Source of the DNA: Bacteroidales bacterium
Lineage (GTDB): Bacteria > Bacteroidota > Bacteroidia > Bacteroidales > UBA7960
Assembly (NCBI GenBank): GCA_003560215.1
Contig: PWIY01000025.1
Span: forward strand, 1-5,643
Direction: 5' to 3'
Length of the DNA: 5,643 nucleotides
Positions 4,526 through 5,643 of this stretch are shown here, piece after piece (within the stretch, counting starts at the first letter, position 1; the number at the start of each line of letters is the position of its first letter). The position numbers were made by a program, and so were the translations under genes. The notes beneath the pieces are model-generated. The model searched no databases and was not told the origin of the DNA. It worked only from the letters and a program-made list of their open reading frames with translations.

Positions 4526-5643
4526 ATGTTGCAAAAACGGTGGGTGCAAAAAAACGATGAGAATGAAGAGCTCATCCAACACCTTGCCACCACACTGAAG
4601 ATAGATTCTGCGCTTGCCCGGCTGCTGGTTCAGCGAGGCATATCCGATTTCGGAGAAGCGCGTGACTTTTTCCGGCCTTCGTTTGATAAGCTGCACGACC
4701 CATTTCTGCTGAAAGATATGGATGTGGCCATTGAGCGTATTGAAAAGGCCCTGGAAAAGGGTGAGCGCATCATGGTTTACGGCGATTATGATGTGGACGG
4801 AACCACTGCAGTTGCCCTTGTGTACAGCTTCCTTAAAGAGTTTTATTCCAATCTTGATTACTATATCCCTGATCGCTACAAAGAGGGCTACGGAATATCC
4901 AGGCAGAGCATTGATTATGCCAGGGAAACCGGCGTCGGTCTGATCATTTCGCTGGATTGCGGGATAAAGGCACACAACCAGATTGGTTATGCCGCTGACA
5001 ATGGAATTGATTTCATTGTGGTGGATCACCACCGCCCCGGCGATCAGCCTTTGCGGGCCACAGCCGTGGTGGATCCCAAGCAGTCTGACTGTTCCTATCC
5101 TTACAGGGAATTGTCCGGTTGTGGGCTGGGGTTTAAACTGGCGCAGGCCTACTACCTGAAAAATGGGCTTCCGTTTGACCGCCTGAAAAAATATCTTGAC
5201 CTCGTAGTGGTAAGCATTGCTGCTGATGTGGTTCCCATCACGGGTGAAAACAGGGTACTTGCCTACTACGGCTTGAAACAGCTGAACTTTCATCCAAGGG
5301 CGGGCCTGGAGTCCATTCTGTTTTACAGCAATGTGTACCGCAAGTCGGAGCCGGATCATCTGACAGCTTTTACCAGGGAGATCGGTGTGGGCGATCTGAT
5401 GTTTCTGATCGGTCCGAAAATCAATGCCGCCGGCCGCATCAAAAATGGCAAAAAAGCGGTGGATCTGCTCATCTGCAAGAAAATGGGGGATACCCACGAG
5501 CTGAGTGAAGACATCAACGACCAGAACACCGAGCGGCGCAGCCTGGATACAGAGATCACCCGTCAGGCCATGCAGCGGATTACCAGGGATCCGGCGCTTC
5601 GAAACAGCAAGGCCACGGTTTTGTATGACCCCGACTGGCACAA
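4526..5643 (+). CDS. recJ: Single-stranded-DNA-specific exonuclease RecJ, 3' end outside window
   Basis: RecJ degrades single-stranded DNA 5' to 3' with Mn/Mg and acts in RecF-pathway recombination, base excision and mismatch repair. The first 372 codons are visible and open at the right edge; Bacteroidota RecJ is around 570 aa. All DHH-family motifs seen here are intact: GDYDVDGT (residues 86-93, metal-binding Asp87, Asp89, Asp91), SLDCG with Asp144, VVDHHRPGD with Asp167-His168-His169, DLVVVSIAADVVP with Asp225 and Asp234, and the DHHA1-linker motif GPKINAAGRI (296-305). The C-terminal OB-fold part lies beyond the window. The ATG at 4526 follows an A-rich stretch and yields MLQKRWVQKN, the usual N-terminal lead-in. 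I saw no frameshift. It follows atpC by 48 bp with no functional link that I know of. Confidence 0.95.
   Translation, partial: MLQKRWVQKNDENEELIQHLATTLKIDSALARLLVQRGISDFGEARDFFRPSFDKLHDPFLLKDMDVAIERIEKALEKGERIMVYGDYDVDGTTAVALVYSFLKEFYSNLDYYIPDRYKEGYGISRQSIDYARETGVGLIISLDCGIKAHNQIGYAADNGIDFIVVDHHRPGDQPLRATAVVDPKQSDCSYPYRELSGCGLGFKLAQAYYLKNGLPFDRLKKYLDLVVVSIAADVVPITGENRVLAYYGLKQLNFHPRAGLESILFYSNVYRKSEPDHLTAFTREIGVGDLMFLIGPKINAAGRIKNGKKAVDLLICKKMGDTHELSEDINDQNTERRSLDTEITRQAMQRITRDPALRNSKATVLYDPDWH

Noticed and set aside
4508..5641. Long minus-strand open frame (377 codons) opposite recJ
   Set aside because: The plus strand encodes RecJ with all DHH motifs intact over the whole stretch; the antisense translation shows no recognisable domain and is a frame shadow.

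Overview
The window looks like core chromosome of a member of the Bacteroidota. Several things point there. The ATP synthase beta subunit carries the family-specific insertion reading FRKSMEEGKWDLSLVD. The epsilon subunit is very short (79 aa) and follows atpD directly. Start codons lack clear Shine-Dalgarno sequences. Promoter-like boxes of the TAnnTTTG type lie upstream of genes. Protein similarity suggests the Bacteroidales/Marinilabiliales side, but this is a guess from recall. Base composition is moderate, near 50% GC by eye.

Layout from left to right: the 5' part of pyrH (UMP kinase, minus strand, running off the left edge); a 452-bp intergenic region filled with short hairpins and repeats; frr (ribosome recycling factor, plus strand); a ribF-type riboflavin kinase gene (minus strand) whose 3' end overlaps the 3' end of frr by 14 bp; a divergent intergenic region with a second, unrelated repeat cluster (five CCGGTGG copies); atpD and atpC (F1 beta and epsilon, plus strand, overlapping by 11 bp); and the first two thirds of recJ (single-strand-specific 5'-3' exonuclease, plus strand, running off the right edge). 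recJ and pyrH are open at the window edges. No tRNA, rRNA, CRISPR, insertion sequence or phage gene was seen.

The genes are housekeeping: pyrimidine nucleotide supply, ribosome recycling, flavin cofactor synthesis, ATP synthesis and DNA repair. No new multi-gene defence or metabolic system is visible. The unusual material is (1) the pyrH/frr intergenic array. Its hairpins have different stems, but all the GC-rich ones close with C(GNA)G or C(GNNA)G loops, a class known to make exceptionally stable single-stranded DNA hairpins. The units are arranged head to head around a divergent promoter region. (2) The RibF-like protein has an intact riboflavin kinase domain, but its N-terminal FAD synthetase domain has lost the HxGH nucleotidyltransferase signature. 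(3) pyrH and frr are divergent, although they are co-directional neighbours in many bacteria.
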